A stretch of DNA of 15,949 nt from Armatimonadota bacterium (GTDB lineage: Bacteria > Armatimonadota > UBA5829), in assembly GCA_023474015.1 (NCBI GenBank), contig JAMCYN010000037.1, forward strand, positions 1 through 15,949, read 5' to 3'. Position 1 is the stretch's first letter, and every line of letters starts with the position of its first letter. Both the position numbers and the translations under genes were made by a program. Below are positions 1-6,211 of the stretch, one piece after another. The notes beneath the pieces are model-generated. The model ran no database searches, was not told where the DNA came from, and saw only the letters and a list, made by a program, of their open reading frames with translations.

Positions 1-127
1 GGCAGGGGCTTGTCAGTCTGCTCTATACACATCAACGCTTCGCCTGATTCTTTGAGAACCGCCGTATGCCGAACGGCACGTACGGTGGTGTGAGAGGTGG
101 GGCCGGTGACGACCCCACCTACTCGAT
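1..127 (+). mobile_element. 3' end of a group II intron (domains V and VI)
   Basis: Two RNA hairpins in the right order and spacing identify the intron's catalytic end. Domain V pairs 58-66 (ACCGCCGTA) with 81-89 (TACGGTGGT), has a two-base bulge CG at 79-80, an upper stem 67-70/75-78 and a GAAC tetraloop at 71-74. Domain VI pairs 95-102 (AGGTGGGG) with 113-120 (CCCCACCT), then 92-94 (GAG) with 122-124 (CTC). This leaves A121 unpaired, exactly where the branch-point adenosine is expected. The intron should end at GAT around 127, fitting the family's AY 3' end. The intron-encoded reverse transcriptase would lie upstream, outside the window; a frame ending in TGA at 45-47 might be its last codons, but this is too short to judge. 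Whether the intron is full length cannot be seen. Confidence 0.87.
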
Positions 128-153
128 TCCCTGTACCCTGTTCCCTGTACCCT
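128..153. repeat. Short tandem repeat, period 14
   Basis: Two almost complete copies of a 14-base unit (TCCCTGTACCCTGT) lie directly against the predicted 3' splice boundary of the intron. It is one of several low-complexity repeat types scattered between genes in this window. It overlaps the possible -35 region of the downstream lipoprotein gene. Confidence 0.6.
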
Positions 154-169
154 CTATTTGCAGTATAAT
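141..169 (+). promoter_or_regulatory. Probable sigma-70-type promoter of the lipoprotein gene
   Basis: A perfect TATAAT lies at 164-169. The hexamer 17 bases upstream (TTCCCT, 141-146) is a poor -35 match. Transcription would start near 176, about 30 bases before the chosen TTG start. The promoter lies just downstream of the intron end, so the gene does not need to be transcribed through the intron. Confidence 0.45.
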
Positions 170-207
170 GCTTGTGTTGGACTACGATGATCTACTGGAG
201 GCAGAGA

Positions 208-744
208 TTGTTCCGGAATATGTTTGTGGGAAAAACAATAGGATTGATCGCAGCCGCGGCGGCGCTGGGCGGGATTGCGATCCTTGGAGGATGTGGAAAC
301 AGCGGCACTTCGGACTCGGGGGCGCAGATGGGCGGCCCTTCGTCGGAAGTCCCTCAAGCGAAGCTCCCGGCAGCGGGGCCGGCGATTACGACTAAGCTGA
401 AGTTCGACCAGTTGGCGCTGAGGTCCGAGGTGACCCCATACAAAGGCAAGAACGGGCAGACGTTCCTGCGCTTCACCTATGAGGGCACGGACGGCAATAT
501 CTACAAGTGCGAACTGCCCGAGGCAATGTCCAAGGGAGAGTTTACGCCGGACGAGTGGAAGCGCACGTTCAATAGCTTCAAGCTGCCGGAAGTTGTCAAA
601 CAGACGACATCGGGCAAGAAGTCCGACAAAGGCCTGAACGACTTCCCATTCATATCGCCGAAGCCCAAGGCGGCGCCCACCCAGATGGAAGGCGCGCCGC
701 AACCCGGATCGCAACCAGCGATGCCTCCTATGCCCGGACAGTAA
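208..744 (+). CDS. Small lipoprotein of unknown function
   Basis: The 178-residue product begins with a classic lipoprotein signal: a short basic n-region, an Ala/Gly/Ile hydrophobic stretch, and the lipobox LGGC with Cys29 as the acylated residue. Lipid anchoring in a membrane is therefore expected. I chose the TTG at 208 because GGAGG at 197-201 sits 6 bases before it; the in-frame ATG at 220 would be 18 bases away and would still leave a usable signal peptide. The mature part has a Ser/Gly-rich linker, then a compact domain around residues 50-125 with charged and aromatic residues, and a Pro/Gln/Met-rich tail ending MPPMPGQ. I recognise no family. It stands alone between the intron and a repeat hairpin, so it is probably monocistronic. 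Confidence 0.75.
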   Translation: MFRNMFVGKTIGLIAAAAALGGIAILGGCGNSGTSDSGAQMGGPSSEVPQAKLPAAGPAITTKLKFDQLALRSEVTPYKGKNGQTFLRFTYEGTDGNIYKCELPEAMSKGEFTPDEWKRTFNSFKLPEVVKQTTSGKKSDKGLNDFPFISPKPKAAPTQMEGAPQPGSQPAMPPMPGQ

Positions 745-749
745 GAATT

Positions 750-833
750 GCAGAATGATGAATGCAGAATGCAGAATGGAAGGGACCTCTCAATCACAGA
801 TCATTCTGCATTCTGCACTCTGCATTCTTCATT
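750..833. repeat. Inverted array of GAATGCA-type repeats
   Basis: The left arm (750-778) is a run of GCAGAATG/ATGAATGC units. The right arm (802-833) is its near-complement, so the transcript can form a stem of about 27 pairs around a 23-base loop. TTTTCTCTTT follows, so besides being repetitive DNA it could act as a transcription terminator for the lipoprotein gene. A single-sided relative (GGAATGCGGAATG) occurs just after the YjbQ-family gene near 2525. Confidence 0.75.
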
Positions 834-940
834 TTCTCTTTATATCTCCTGCCTTACCTCAACTATGGAAGAACTACCTTGATGATTCGGCGTCTGATGC
901 GCGGTCAGACGAGACAAGCTGACTTGAGGTATCTACTTCC

Positions 941-1798
941 ATGTTCGTGTTCGAGACCTGTCTGAAGGTCGCGACATATCTCGTGTGCGTCGGTGCGGTG
1001 CTTGAGTTTTCCCACAGGTTCTACTGGAAGCTCAACAAGCGAATCCTGTCACTGAAGGGTTCGATATTCGTCCGCTCGGTTGCCGCGGCGCTGCCGGCGT
1101 GCATTCCGATGGGTATGGCGCTCGCGATCACGCTCGTGTTCCTCACCTACTGGGACCACCAGCCGCTTTCCGTGCTTGGACTCCACTATAACGCCGCCAC
1201 CGCCGCCTACATCACCTACGGCGCCGGCACCGCTCTGGGATGTGTCACGCTCGTCTTTCTTCTGGGACTCCTCGCGGGGCGGATACGGGTCAGGCGGTCG
1301 AGAATCACCAGGAACCGCTGCGCGCACATGCCCGCGTTCGTGGAGGGGCTGACCGCGTTCTTCACCGCCGCCGTGTTCGAGGAACTTATCTTCAGAGGCT
1401 ACGTGTTCTACGAGCTGCAGAGGGCCTTCGGCGGCCCCGCGGCGATAGTGTCATCATCCATCATCTTCTCCAGCGCGCACTATATCAAGCACCAGCGCAC
1501 ACCCGCCATCTTCACGCTCAACGCGTTCCTTTTCGGCATTCTCGCAGCCATCTGCCGCTACCAAACGGGCACGCTCTGGCTGCCGATAGGTCTTCACTTC
1601 GGCTGGAACGTGGTTTCCGGCCCGATCTACGGCCTGCCTTATTCGGGGCGGTCGTATGATCATGGTGTTGTCTCGAGCGACGTTTCCGGCCCGGTATGGT
1701 TGACCGGTGGACCTTACTCTTTGGACGCCGGGGTATTGGGCACCGTCGCTCTGATCGTAGCGGCTCTGGGTCTGGTTGCCGTCACCAGCATACACTAG
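941..1798 (+). CDS. CPBP-family intramembrane metalloprotease (CAAX/Abi type)
   Basis: This 285-residue integral membrane protein carries the three CPBP (formerly Abi/CAAX protease) motifs. EELIFRG holds Glu147, Glu148 and Arg152; FSSAH has Phe176 and His180; HFGWN has His219 and Asn223. In this family these residues form the membrane-embedded active site, and members cleave prenylated proteins, peptides or unknown substrates. About seven hydrophobic segments are visible (roughly 8-25, 50-70, 88-112, 132-146, 165-180, 188-205 and 262-281). The last helix lies after a polar Gly/Ser loop. GAGGT at 926-930 is 10 bases before the ATG. Upstream is the repeat hairpin; downstream, 42 bases away, is a Cys-rich small gene that may be co-transcribed. 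The substrate cannot be inferred. Confidence 0.9.
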   Translation: MFVFETCLKVATYLVCVGAVLEFSHRFYWKLNKRILSLKGSIFVRSVAAALPACIPMGMALAITLVFLTYWDHQPLSVLGLHYNAATAAYITYGAGTALGCVTLVFLLGLLAGRIRVRRSRITRNRCAHMPAFVEGLTAFFTAAVFEELIFRGYVFYELQRAFGGPAAIVSSSIIFSSAHYIKHQRTPAIFTLNAFLFGILAAICRYQTGTLWLPIGLHFGWNVVSGPIYGLPYSGRSYDHGVVSSDVSGPVWLTGGPYSLDAGVLGTVALIVAALGLVAVTSIH

Positions 1799-1840
1799 GC
1801 AACTTGCCCTGCCGATCAATCGGGGGAGGTCTGCAAATCG

Positions 1841-2041
1841 ATGCAGTGCGACTATTGGTGTAACGATGATAACGAGCAATGGTGCGACCTTGCCGGCAGC
1901 GAGTGCAAGTGCGGAGGCAAGGAGGTCGAATGCGCCCTGAGCGACAAGTCCGTCTCGGCCGCATTCCGCGAACAGGAGAAAATGACCATGCGTGAGACGG
2001 CGCTGCGAGCCCAGAAGCGCCGCATGAAAGAAGCAAGTTGA
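1841..2041 (+). CDS. Small six-cysteine protein, unknown
   Basis: This 66-residue ORF has a very strong ribosome binding site (GGGGGAGGT, 1822-1830), 10 bases before the ATG. The N-terminal half is acidic and holds six cysteines, at 3, 7, 15, 22, 24 and 31, including a CxC pair, which suggests a small metal-binding (zinc or iron) knuckle. The C-terminal half is polar, basic and predicted helical (FREQEKMTMRETALRAQKRR), possibly a nucleic-acid or partner-binding helix. There is no signal peptide, so it should be cytoplasmic. It lies 42 bases after the protease gene and 54 bases before the YjbQ-like gene on the same strand. I do not recognise the family. Confidence 0.65.
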   Translation: MQCDYWCNDDNEQWCDLAGSECKCGGKEVECALSDKSVSAAFREQEKMTMRETALRAQKRRMKEAS

Positions 2042-2063
2042 CGAATCGTCACCCGGCTCCTAC

Positions 2064-2078
2064 CATGTTTGAAACATG
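2064..2078. promoter_or_regulatory. Perfect 15-base palindrome
   Basis: CATGTTT-G-AAACATG is an exact inverted repeat with 7-base arms, lying 17 bases before the start of the YjbQ-like gene. It could be an operator for a dimeric regulator or a small hairpin in the leader. Nothing else in the sequence favours either choice. Confidence 0.35.
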
Positions 2079-2095
2079 CTCTGGGAGAACGGACG

Positions 2096-2524
2096 ATGAT
2101 CTCACACACAAAATACCTCTGGTTCAATACGAGCAGGCGGCGCGAGCTCGTCAACATCACTGATGAATGCGAGGCGGCGCTCGAAGAAAGCGGGATCCGC
2201 GAGGGGATGATGCTCGTCTCCGCGATGCACATCACCTCCGGGGTCTGGGTCAACGACAACGAGCCCGGCATCCACCAGGACGCCATGGAGATGCTGGAAC
2301 GGCTCGCCCCCGAAGGCCCCGACTATCGCCACCACCGCACCGGCGAGGACAACGGCCACGCCCACCTCAAGAACCTCCTGATGCACCACCAGGTAATCAT
2401 CCCCATCACCGACGGCAGGCTCGACCTCGGCCCCTGGCAGACCATCTTCTACGCCGAGTTCGACGGGATGCGGAGGAAGAGGGTGGTGGTGAAGGTGATG
2501 GGGGGAATGAATATTGCGGAGTAA
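2096..2524 (+). CDS. YjbQ family (UPF0047) protein, secondary thiamine-phosphate synthase type
   Basis: The 142-residue product matches the YjbQ/UPF0047 family in length and motifs. [13 protein letters not shown] has His45, Thr47, Asn53 and Asn55. DYRHHR covers 76-81, and [10 protein letters not shown] includes Asn86, His88 and His90. GPWQTIF and the closing [12 protein letters not shown] carry Glu121, Asp123 and the arginines. These conserved polar residues line a trimer-interface pocket in known structures; some members show weak thiamine-phosphate synthase activity, but the true role is unsettled. The ATG at 2096 is preferred because GGGAG at 2083-2087 is 8 bases upstream; a TTG at 2069 in frame has no such site. 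It should be cytoplasmic. No other thiamine gene is near. Confidence 0.88.
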   Translation: MISHTKYLWFNTSRRRELVNITDECEAALEESGIREGMMLVSAMHITSGVWVNDNEPGIHQDAMEMLERLAPEGPDYRHHRTGEDNGHAHLKNLLMHHQVIIPITDGRLDLGPWQTIFYAEFDGMRRKRVVVKVMGGMNIAE

Positions 2525-2580
2525 GGAATGCGGAATGAAGTGAGGGTGTACGGATGCGTCGGGGGCTTTTCTTGTGCTTC

Positions 2581-3207
2581 TCAATGTATGAAATAGGCTT
2601 TGTAGTTGATAAAGAACCCCCTCTGTCGGATGAACTGGGCTCCGTTCTTGTCCACGGGCACGCAGAAAGGAACACCTCGTTCCCTAGTCTGCAAGGCGTC
2701 GTCGGTTAGCATGGTGAGACTGCAATTGTATCGCCCTAAGCGAAGGGGCTCAGGCCTGTCTGAGATGAATCCCACGAGCCGTGTGCAGCTCGACTTCGGT
2801 GGTACAGCGAACCCAGAGGCAATGACGATCTTACGGGCGGGGAACGCATCGTATTCTGCAAACATGTCGAACTCTCGCTTCCGGTCATCTGGCGGCCTCG
2901 TCACTCTAAGTTTTAGTGCATTGACGAAGCGCACCACCGCCCCCGTGTTTGTGATTGTAATGGGGACCGCAATTACCATTCTCCTGTCCGGTCTATATTC
3001 GACTAGAAACGAGTTCGGCTTGGAGAGCTGTAGTTTACCTTGGTTGAAGTTGGCATACCACAGCGACAGAAGCGATACAACAGCTGATGCTAGGGCAATA
3101 CTGCGTGCCCACCAATCGCCACGAGTGCGTGGCTGTTGTCTGGCATTTTCGTTTGCAATATGCGGCACTTCCGCTGAGTGGTGTTTCGGTGCTTTGTGAT
3201 GTCTCAT
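2581..3207 (-). CDS. Single-pass membrane-anchored hypothetical protein
   Basis: The 208-residue product has a basic, His-rich N-terminus, one transmembrane segment at about 33-54, then a soluble domain. Its alternating hydrophobic strands (VIAVPITITNTGAVVRFVNALKLRV, written here as residues 78-102, then 126-165) resemble an immunoglobulin-like beta sandwich facing outside or the periplasm. I recognise no family. The start is uncertain. The ATG at 3207 has only a weak GGGA upstream, while a strong AAGGAGG lies 23 bases away at about 3231-3238. The open frame extends 40 codons further to a GTG at 3327. Another ATG at 3217, in a different frame, lies 14 bases from that site. A frameshift in the leader is therefore possible. 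It is convergent with the YjbQ-like gene. Confidence 0.6.
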   Translation of the reverse strand: MRHHKAPKHHSAEVPHIANENARQQPRTRGDWWARSIALASAVVSLLSLWYANFNQGKLQLSKPNSFLVEYRPDRRMVIAVPITITNTGAVVRFVNALKLRVTRPPDDRKREFDMFAEYDAFPARKIVIASGFAVPPKSSCTRLVGFISDRPEPLRLGRYNCSLTMLTDDALQTRERGVPFCVPVDKNGAQFIRQRGFFINYKAYFIH

Positions 3208-3497
3208 TTTTGCGCATCCCGGTAACCACTTCCTCCTTGGTTGATAACACCAGAAGCCTATGGCTGCCGTCGCCCCCCTAGTCAAGGAACCGGAAGCTCG
3301 ACTACTGTCGAAGCTCTTCCACTTCACAGCAGTCTGTTCACCATGCGGACCTCAGGTTCCTCTTCTTCTTCGTAGCAGCGTTTGCGGAACACCGGTCATG
3401 GCATCAGCCGGACCTAGCTATAGCATCTTCCTTCAAGCGGTATAAGTACTACGCAACAACGCAGCGGTGCGCTTTGCCGCAAACACGGGGGTGTAAC
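3208..3497. other. Intergenic region, no convincing gene
   Basis: About 290 bases separate the minus-strand hypothetical from the MIP channel gene. The minus strand stays open in the hypothetical's frame to 3327 and includes a strong Shine-Dalgarno match (3231-3238). A 22-codon minus-strand stretch with a run of five Glu codons is flanked by stops and has no binding site. A plus-strand frame (3260-3445) also lacks coding character. No tRNA or clear hairpin terminator is visible. Weak TATAAG near 3440 could be a -10 element for the channel gene. Confidence 0.5.
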
Positions 3498-4250
3498 ATG
3501 CCGTCCAATGAAGAGCGGCCTAGCCCGGCGCTGAACTCCGCCGCCGAGGCCGTGGGAACGTTTATACTCGTCTTCGCGGGAACCGCCGTAGTCACGTCGG
3601 CCGCGCTTAACCGCCCCATCGCGGGCGCGTCACTCAACTCACTTGCGGTAGGACTCACTTTCGGACTTGTCCTCGCGGCGCTGGTGGCCTCGCTCGGGCA
3701 TGTCTCGGGCGCTCACTTCAACCCCGCGGTCACACTCGCTCTCGCGAGCGCGCGCAAGTTCCCCTGGCGATATGTGCCGATGTATCTCATTGCTCAACTC
3801 GTCGGGGCCATAGTGGCCGGGCTGTGCGTGTGGGGCATCTTTGGCGGCGAGGCGCGCGAAGTCGCGGCGCTGGGAGCTACGTTCCCGGCGGCAGCAGCCA
3901 CCATCGGCCAGGCGTTTCTGTCCGAGTTCCTGATCACTTTCATTTTGGTATTCACGATCTTCGCGGTCGCGACCGATGAACGCGCCACTACGGCGACAGT
4001 GAGCCTTGCGATAGGCTTCGCTCTCGGCGTGGCTGTGCTGATCGGCGGCCCGGTGAGCGGCGGCTCCGCGAACCCCGCCCGCACACTCGGCCCGATGATC
4101 GTCGCCGGAAAGTTCACGGCCTGGTGGCTCTACATCGTCGCGCCGATACTGGGCGGACTGGCAGCCGGGTTCTTCTATGACAAGATACTCAGGCGAGCCA
4201 GCGCACCCAAGCCGCAAGAAGAAACCACCGTTCTCGGCCGGGCGGCGTAG
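3498..4250 (+). CDS. MIP-family channel (aquaporin-like)
   Basis: The 250-residue protein has the hallmarks of the major intrinsic protein family. Six hydrophobic helices are arranged in two repeats, each with an NPA half-helix: HFNPAVT with Asn75-Ala77 and SANPART with Asn192-Ala194. Arg195 follows the second NPA. Aligning by eye to E. coli AqpZ, the selectivity-filter positions are Phe55, Val180, Gly189 and Arg195, where AqpZ has Phe, His, Thr and Arg. The pore should thus be wider and less polar than in a strict water channel, so small uncharged solutes are plausible. The ATG at 3498 has GGGGG at 3487-3491; the TTG at 3474 in frame is less likely. A peroxiredoxin gene follows 98 bases downstream on the same strand. 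Confidence 0.93.
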   Translation: MPSNEERPSPALNSAAEAVGTFILVFAGTAVVTSAALNRPIAGASLNSLAVGLTFGLVLAALVASLGHVSGAHFNPAVTLALASARKFPWRYVPMYLIAQLVGAIVAGLCVWGIFGGEAREVAALGATFPAAAATIGQAFLSEFLITFILVFTIFAVATDERATTATVSLAIGFALGVAVLIGGPVSGGSANPARTLGPMIVAGKFTAWWLYIVAPILGGLAAGFFYDKILRRASAPKPQEETTVLGRAA

Positions 4251-4348
4251 GCTCCCCACTCTCCACGAAATATCATGATTAGCTGAGCTTGAACGTGGGG
4301 TAAATACCAGACACGAGATTATTCGCACACGAGATGGAGGTACGAAGA

Positions 4349-4867
4349 ATGGTTCAGGTAGGGCAAGCGGCCCCGGATTTCGAGATGGAGGCTGTGGTAG
4401 GCGACAAGTTTTCGAGTGTAAAGCTCAGCGATTATAGGGGCAAATGGGCGGTGCTGTTCTTCTGGCCGCTTGATTTTACTTTCGTCTGCCCGACCGAGGT
4501 CACGGCGTTCAGCAAGAGGATGCAGGAGTTTAGGGATCTGGGCGCGGAGATACTGGGAGCCAGCATCGACAGCAAGTTCACCCACCTGGCCTGGACGGAG
4601 CAGATCGGCAAGGTCAACTACCCCATGCTCTCGGACATCACCAAGCAGGTCAGCCGCGAGTACGGGGTTCTAATAGAAGAGCAGGGGATTGCCCTCCGTG
4701 GGCTGTTCATAGTCGATCCCGACGGCGTGCTACGCTACCAGGTGGTTCACGACCTTGCCATTGGGCGCAACGTGGACGAGGTGCTTCGCGTGATCAAGGC
4801 CCTTCAGACGGGAGAGCTTTGCCCCGTTGATTGGGAAGACGGCATGGCGACCCTTGGCAGCGCCTAG
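4349..4867 (+). CDS. Typical 2-Cys peroxiredoxin (AhpC/Prx1 type)
   Basis: This 172-residue thioredoxin-fold enzyme reduces hydrogen peroxide and organic peroxides in the cytoplasm. The peroxidatic Cys47 lies in DFTFVCPTE with Thr44 and Pro40 nearby, Arg117 completes the active site, and the resolving Cys158 is in GELCPVDW. The GGLG loop and C-terminal YF tail of over-oxidation-sensitive enzymes are absent, so this is a robust bacterial form. At 172 residues it is slightly shorter than AhpC, about 187. GGAGG at 4336-4340 is 8 bases before the ATG at 4349. It needs a thioredoxin or AhpF-type reductant; none is encoded here. The end of the gene is overlapped antisense for 138 bases by the glycosidase-like ORF. 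Confidence 0.95.
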   Translation: MVQVGQAAPDFEMEAVVGDKFSSVKLSDYRGKWAVLFFWPLDFTFVCPTEVTAFSKRMQEFRDLGAEILGASIDSKFTHLAWTEQIGKVNYPMLSDITKQVSREYGVLIEEQGIALRGLFIVDPDGVLRYQVVHDLAIGRNVDEVLRVIKALQTGELCPVDWEDGMATLGSA

Positions 4868-5845
4868 ATCGGGCGGTCCGGGAAGATTCGCATTCTGATC
4901 ATAACCGGATGGCGTAGTGAAAGGAGACGGCGAAGGCCGGCCGGAGACGATTTGCTCCGAGGTCGGCCTTTCCGCGCGAATGGGAAGTTCGTAGATTGAC
5001 GTATTCGCGGAGGTGCGGACCGGGGAATTGGCAACCATATTCTCCTGGCGTATCTCGATGATGTTCGTGAGCGCGCGCCCGGGCCGCCGGACGAAGCGTC
5101 CTTTGTAGTACATGGCGGAGGAAGCGCCGCCGTCGAGCGCCACCGCGTCCACCGCGCCCAGCGCCTTCATGATGCTCGCGAGCCTGCCGAATGTGACGGG
5201 AGTGCTTACCGAAACGAGCAGCAGCTTATTGCGCGGAGTCAGTCCGAGAGCCATTCTCTTGCGGGCGCCGAAGAGTCCACGTTGCCTGAAGCCCTCGGGT
5301 CTCGGATTCAGAGCGTAGAATCCGTCCATGAGGAGCCTTGGGCCCGCGCGGAAGCCGGTCTCCACGCCGGTCCAGGGGAACCTCTCGCCTTTCTTCGTGC
5401 TCGCGAACTTCACCGTATATGTGTCCCTCAACACGCCCACGACACTTCCGGCGGCGGCGCAGGTAATCCCGCCATTAGGCTTGAGGAAGCAGACGGCGGT
5501 CCCGATGGCCCCCTCGAAGGCCGGCTTGCCGGCGATGACTATCGAGCCAACGGGATACAGAGTCCGCGTGTCGAAATAGGTCCCGGTAACGGCGGCAAGA
5601 GGCGCCCGTCGCCTGACCATGCTTGGAAAGGACTCGCTGTGGGGAATACCTCTCGCGGGCAGGCCGATATCGACCCGGATGCGGGAGTCATTGAGGTCCG
5701 CGGTGATAACATAGACCACTGCGCCGCGAACCCACCGTTTCTCCAGGTTCACGCTGTCGCCGCTAACTGGCGTGGTGAGTATGAGGGTGATCGACATCAC
5801 GCACGACAGCAACCAGAGGAAAGCGAAGAACCATCGGGCTTTCAT
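4730..5845 (-). CDS. Exported phosphodiester glycosidase (NAGPA-like) domain protein
   Basis: The 371-residue product starts with an N-terminal signal or anchor segment (about 5-25), so the rest should be outside the cytoplasm. Residues about 80-268 look like the phosphodiester glycosidase domain of NAGPA and bacterial DUF2233 proteins. FDTRTLYPVGSIVIAGKP is followed by GFRAGPRLLMDG, RKRMALGLT and the signature ALDGGASSAMYYKG (Asp238-Gly240). Family members cleave sugar phosphodiesters, often on cell-wall or exopolysaccharide components. GGGGAGGTG lies 9 bases before the ATG at 5845. The tail after about residue 280 is low-complexity, Pro/Ser-rich, contains a hairpin, and its last 45 codons lie antisense to the peroxiredoxin. 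The original stop may have been lost or shifted. Confidence 0.82.
   Translation of the reverse strand: MKARWFFAFLWLLSCVMSITLILTTPVSGDSVNLEKRWVRGAVVYVITADLNDSRIRVDIGLPARGIPHSESFPSMVRRRAPLAAVTGTYFDTRTLYPVGSIVIAGKPAFEGAIGTAVCFLKPNGGITCAAAGSVVGVLRDTYTVKFASTKKGERFPWTGVETGFRAGPRLLMDGFYALNPRPEGFRQRGLFGARKRMALGLTPRNKLLLVSVSTPVTFGRLASIMKALGAVDAVALDGGASSAMYYKGRFVRRPGRALTNIIEIRQENMVANSPVRTSANTSIYELPIRAERPTSEQIVSGRPSPSPFTTPSGYDQNANLPGPPDLGAAKGRHAVFPINGAKLSRLKGLDHAKHLVHVAPNGKVVNHLVA
4933..4970. terminator. Hairpin downstream of the peroxiredoxin gene
   Basis: AAGGCCG (4933-4939) pairs with CGGCCTT (4964-4970), with an inner GGAG/CTCC stem around an 8-base loop. It lies 65 bases after the peroxiredoxin stop and is followed by TTTCC on the plus strand, so it is a modest terminator candidate. 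Oddly it falls inside the minus-strand glycosidase-like frame. Confidence 0.45.
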
Positions 5846-6021
5846 AGCTCCGCACCTCCCCGCCGGCCTACAGAGTGAGTCGTCCGGGTCATCCTGAGTG
5901 CGAGCGGCTTGCGGCCGGCGTGACATCTGCTGGGCTTGTTCCCAATTATTAGACGAGTCCGGCAGGAATAAGGTTCACTTGCGGAGAATAAAGATGTGAA
6001 ACAGTGAACAAAAACCTTGTT

Positions 6022-6145
6022 GGTCCGGATTTGCAATCCGGGACCTCCCCGGCAATCTCGGGATTTGAAATCCTTGCCTTACGTTTGTGCAAGGGGATTA
6101 CAAATCCCCAAATTGCCCCTTGCGGCCCAGATTGCAAATCTGGCC
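6022..6145. repeat. REPIN-like pair of inverted palindromes
   Basis: Two related hairpins face each other. The left (6022-6045) pairs GGTC-CGGATT with AATCCG-GACC around TGC, with a single bulged G on the 3' side. The right (6124-6145) pairs GGCC-AGATT with AATCT-GGCC, with a bulged C on the 5' side, so each is an inverted copy of the other. The 78 bases between hold further palindromes (GGATTTGAAATCC at 6061-6073; GGGGATTACAAATCCCC at 6093-6109) and an outer pair GGCAAT/ATTGCC (6051-6056/6112-6117). This is the architecture of a REPIN, a non-autonomous element mobilised by a RAYT (TnpA-REP) transposase elsewhere in the genome. Open frames across it are false. Confidence 0.78.
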
Positions 6146-6211
6146 GAACGGAGAAGATAATACCTTTATTTGCGGACGAGCCCAAACAGTCATATTGGAG
6201 AGTGGCCTACT

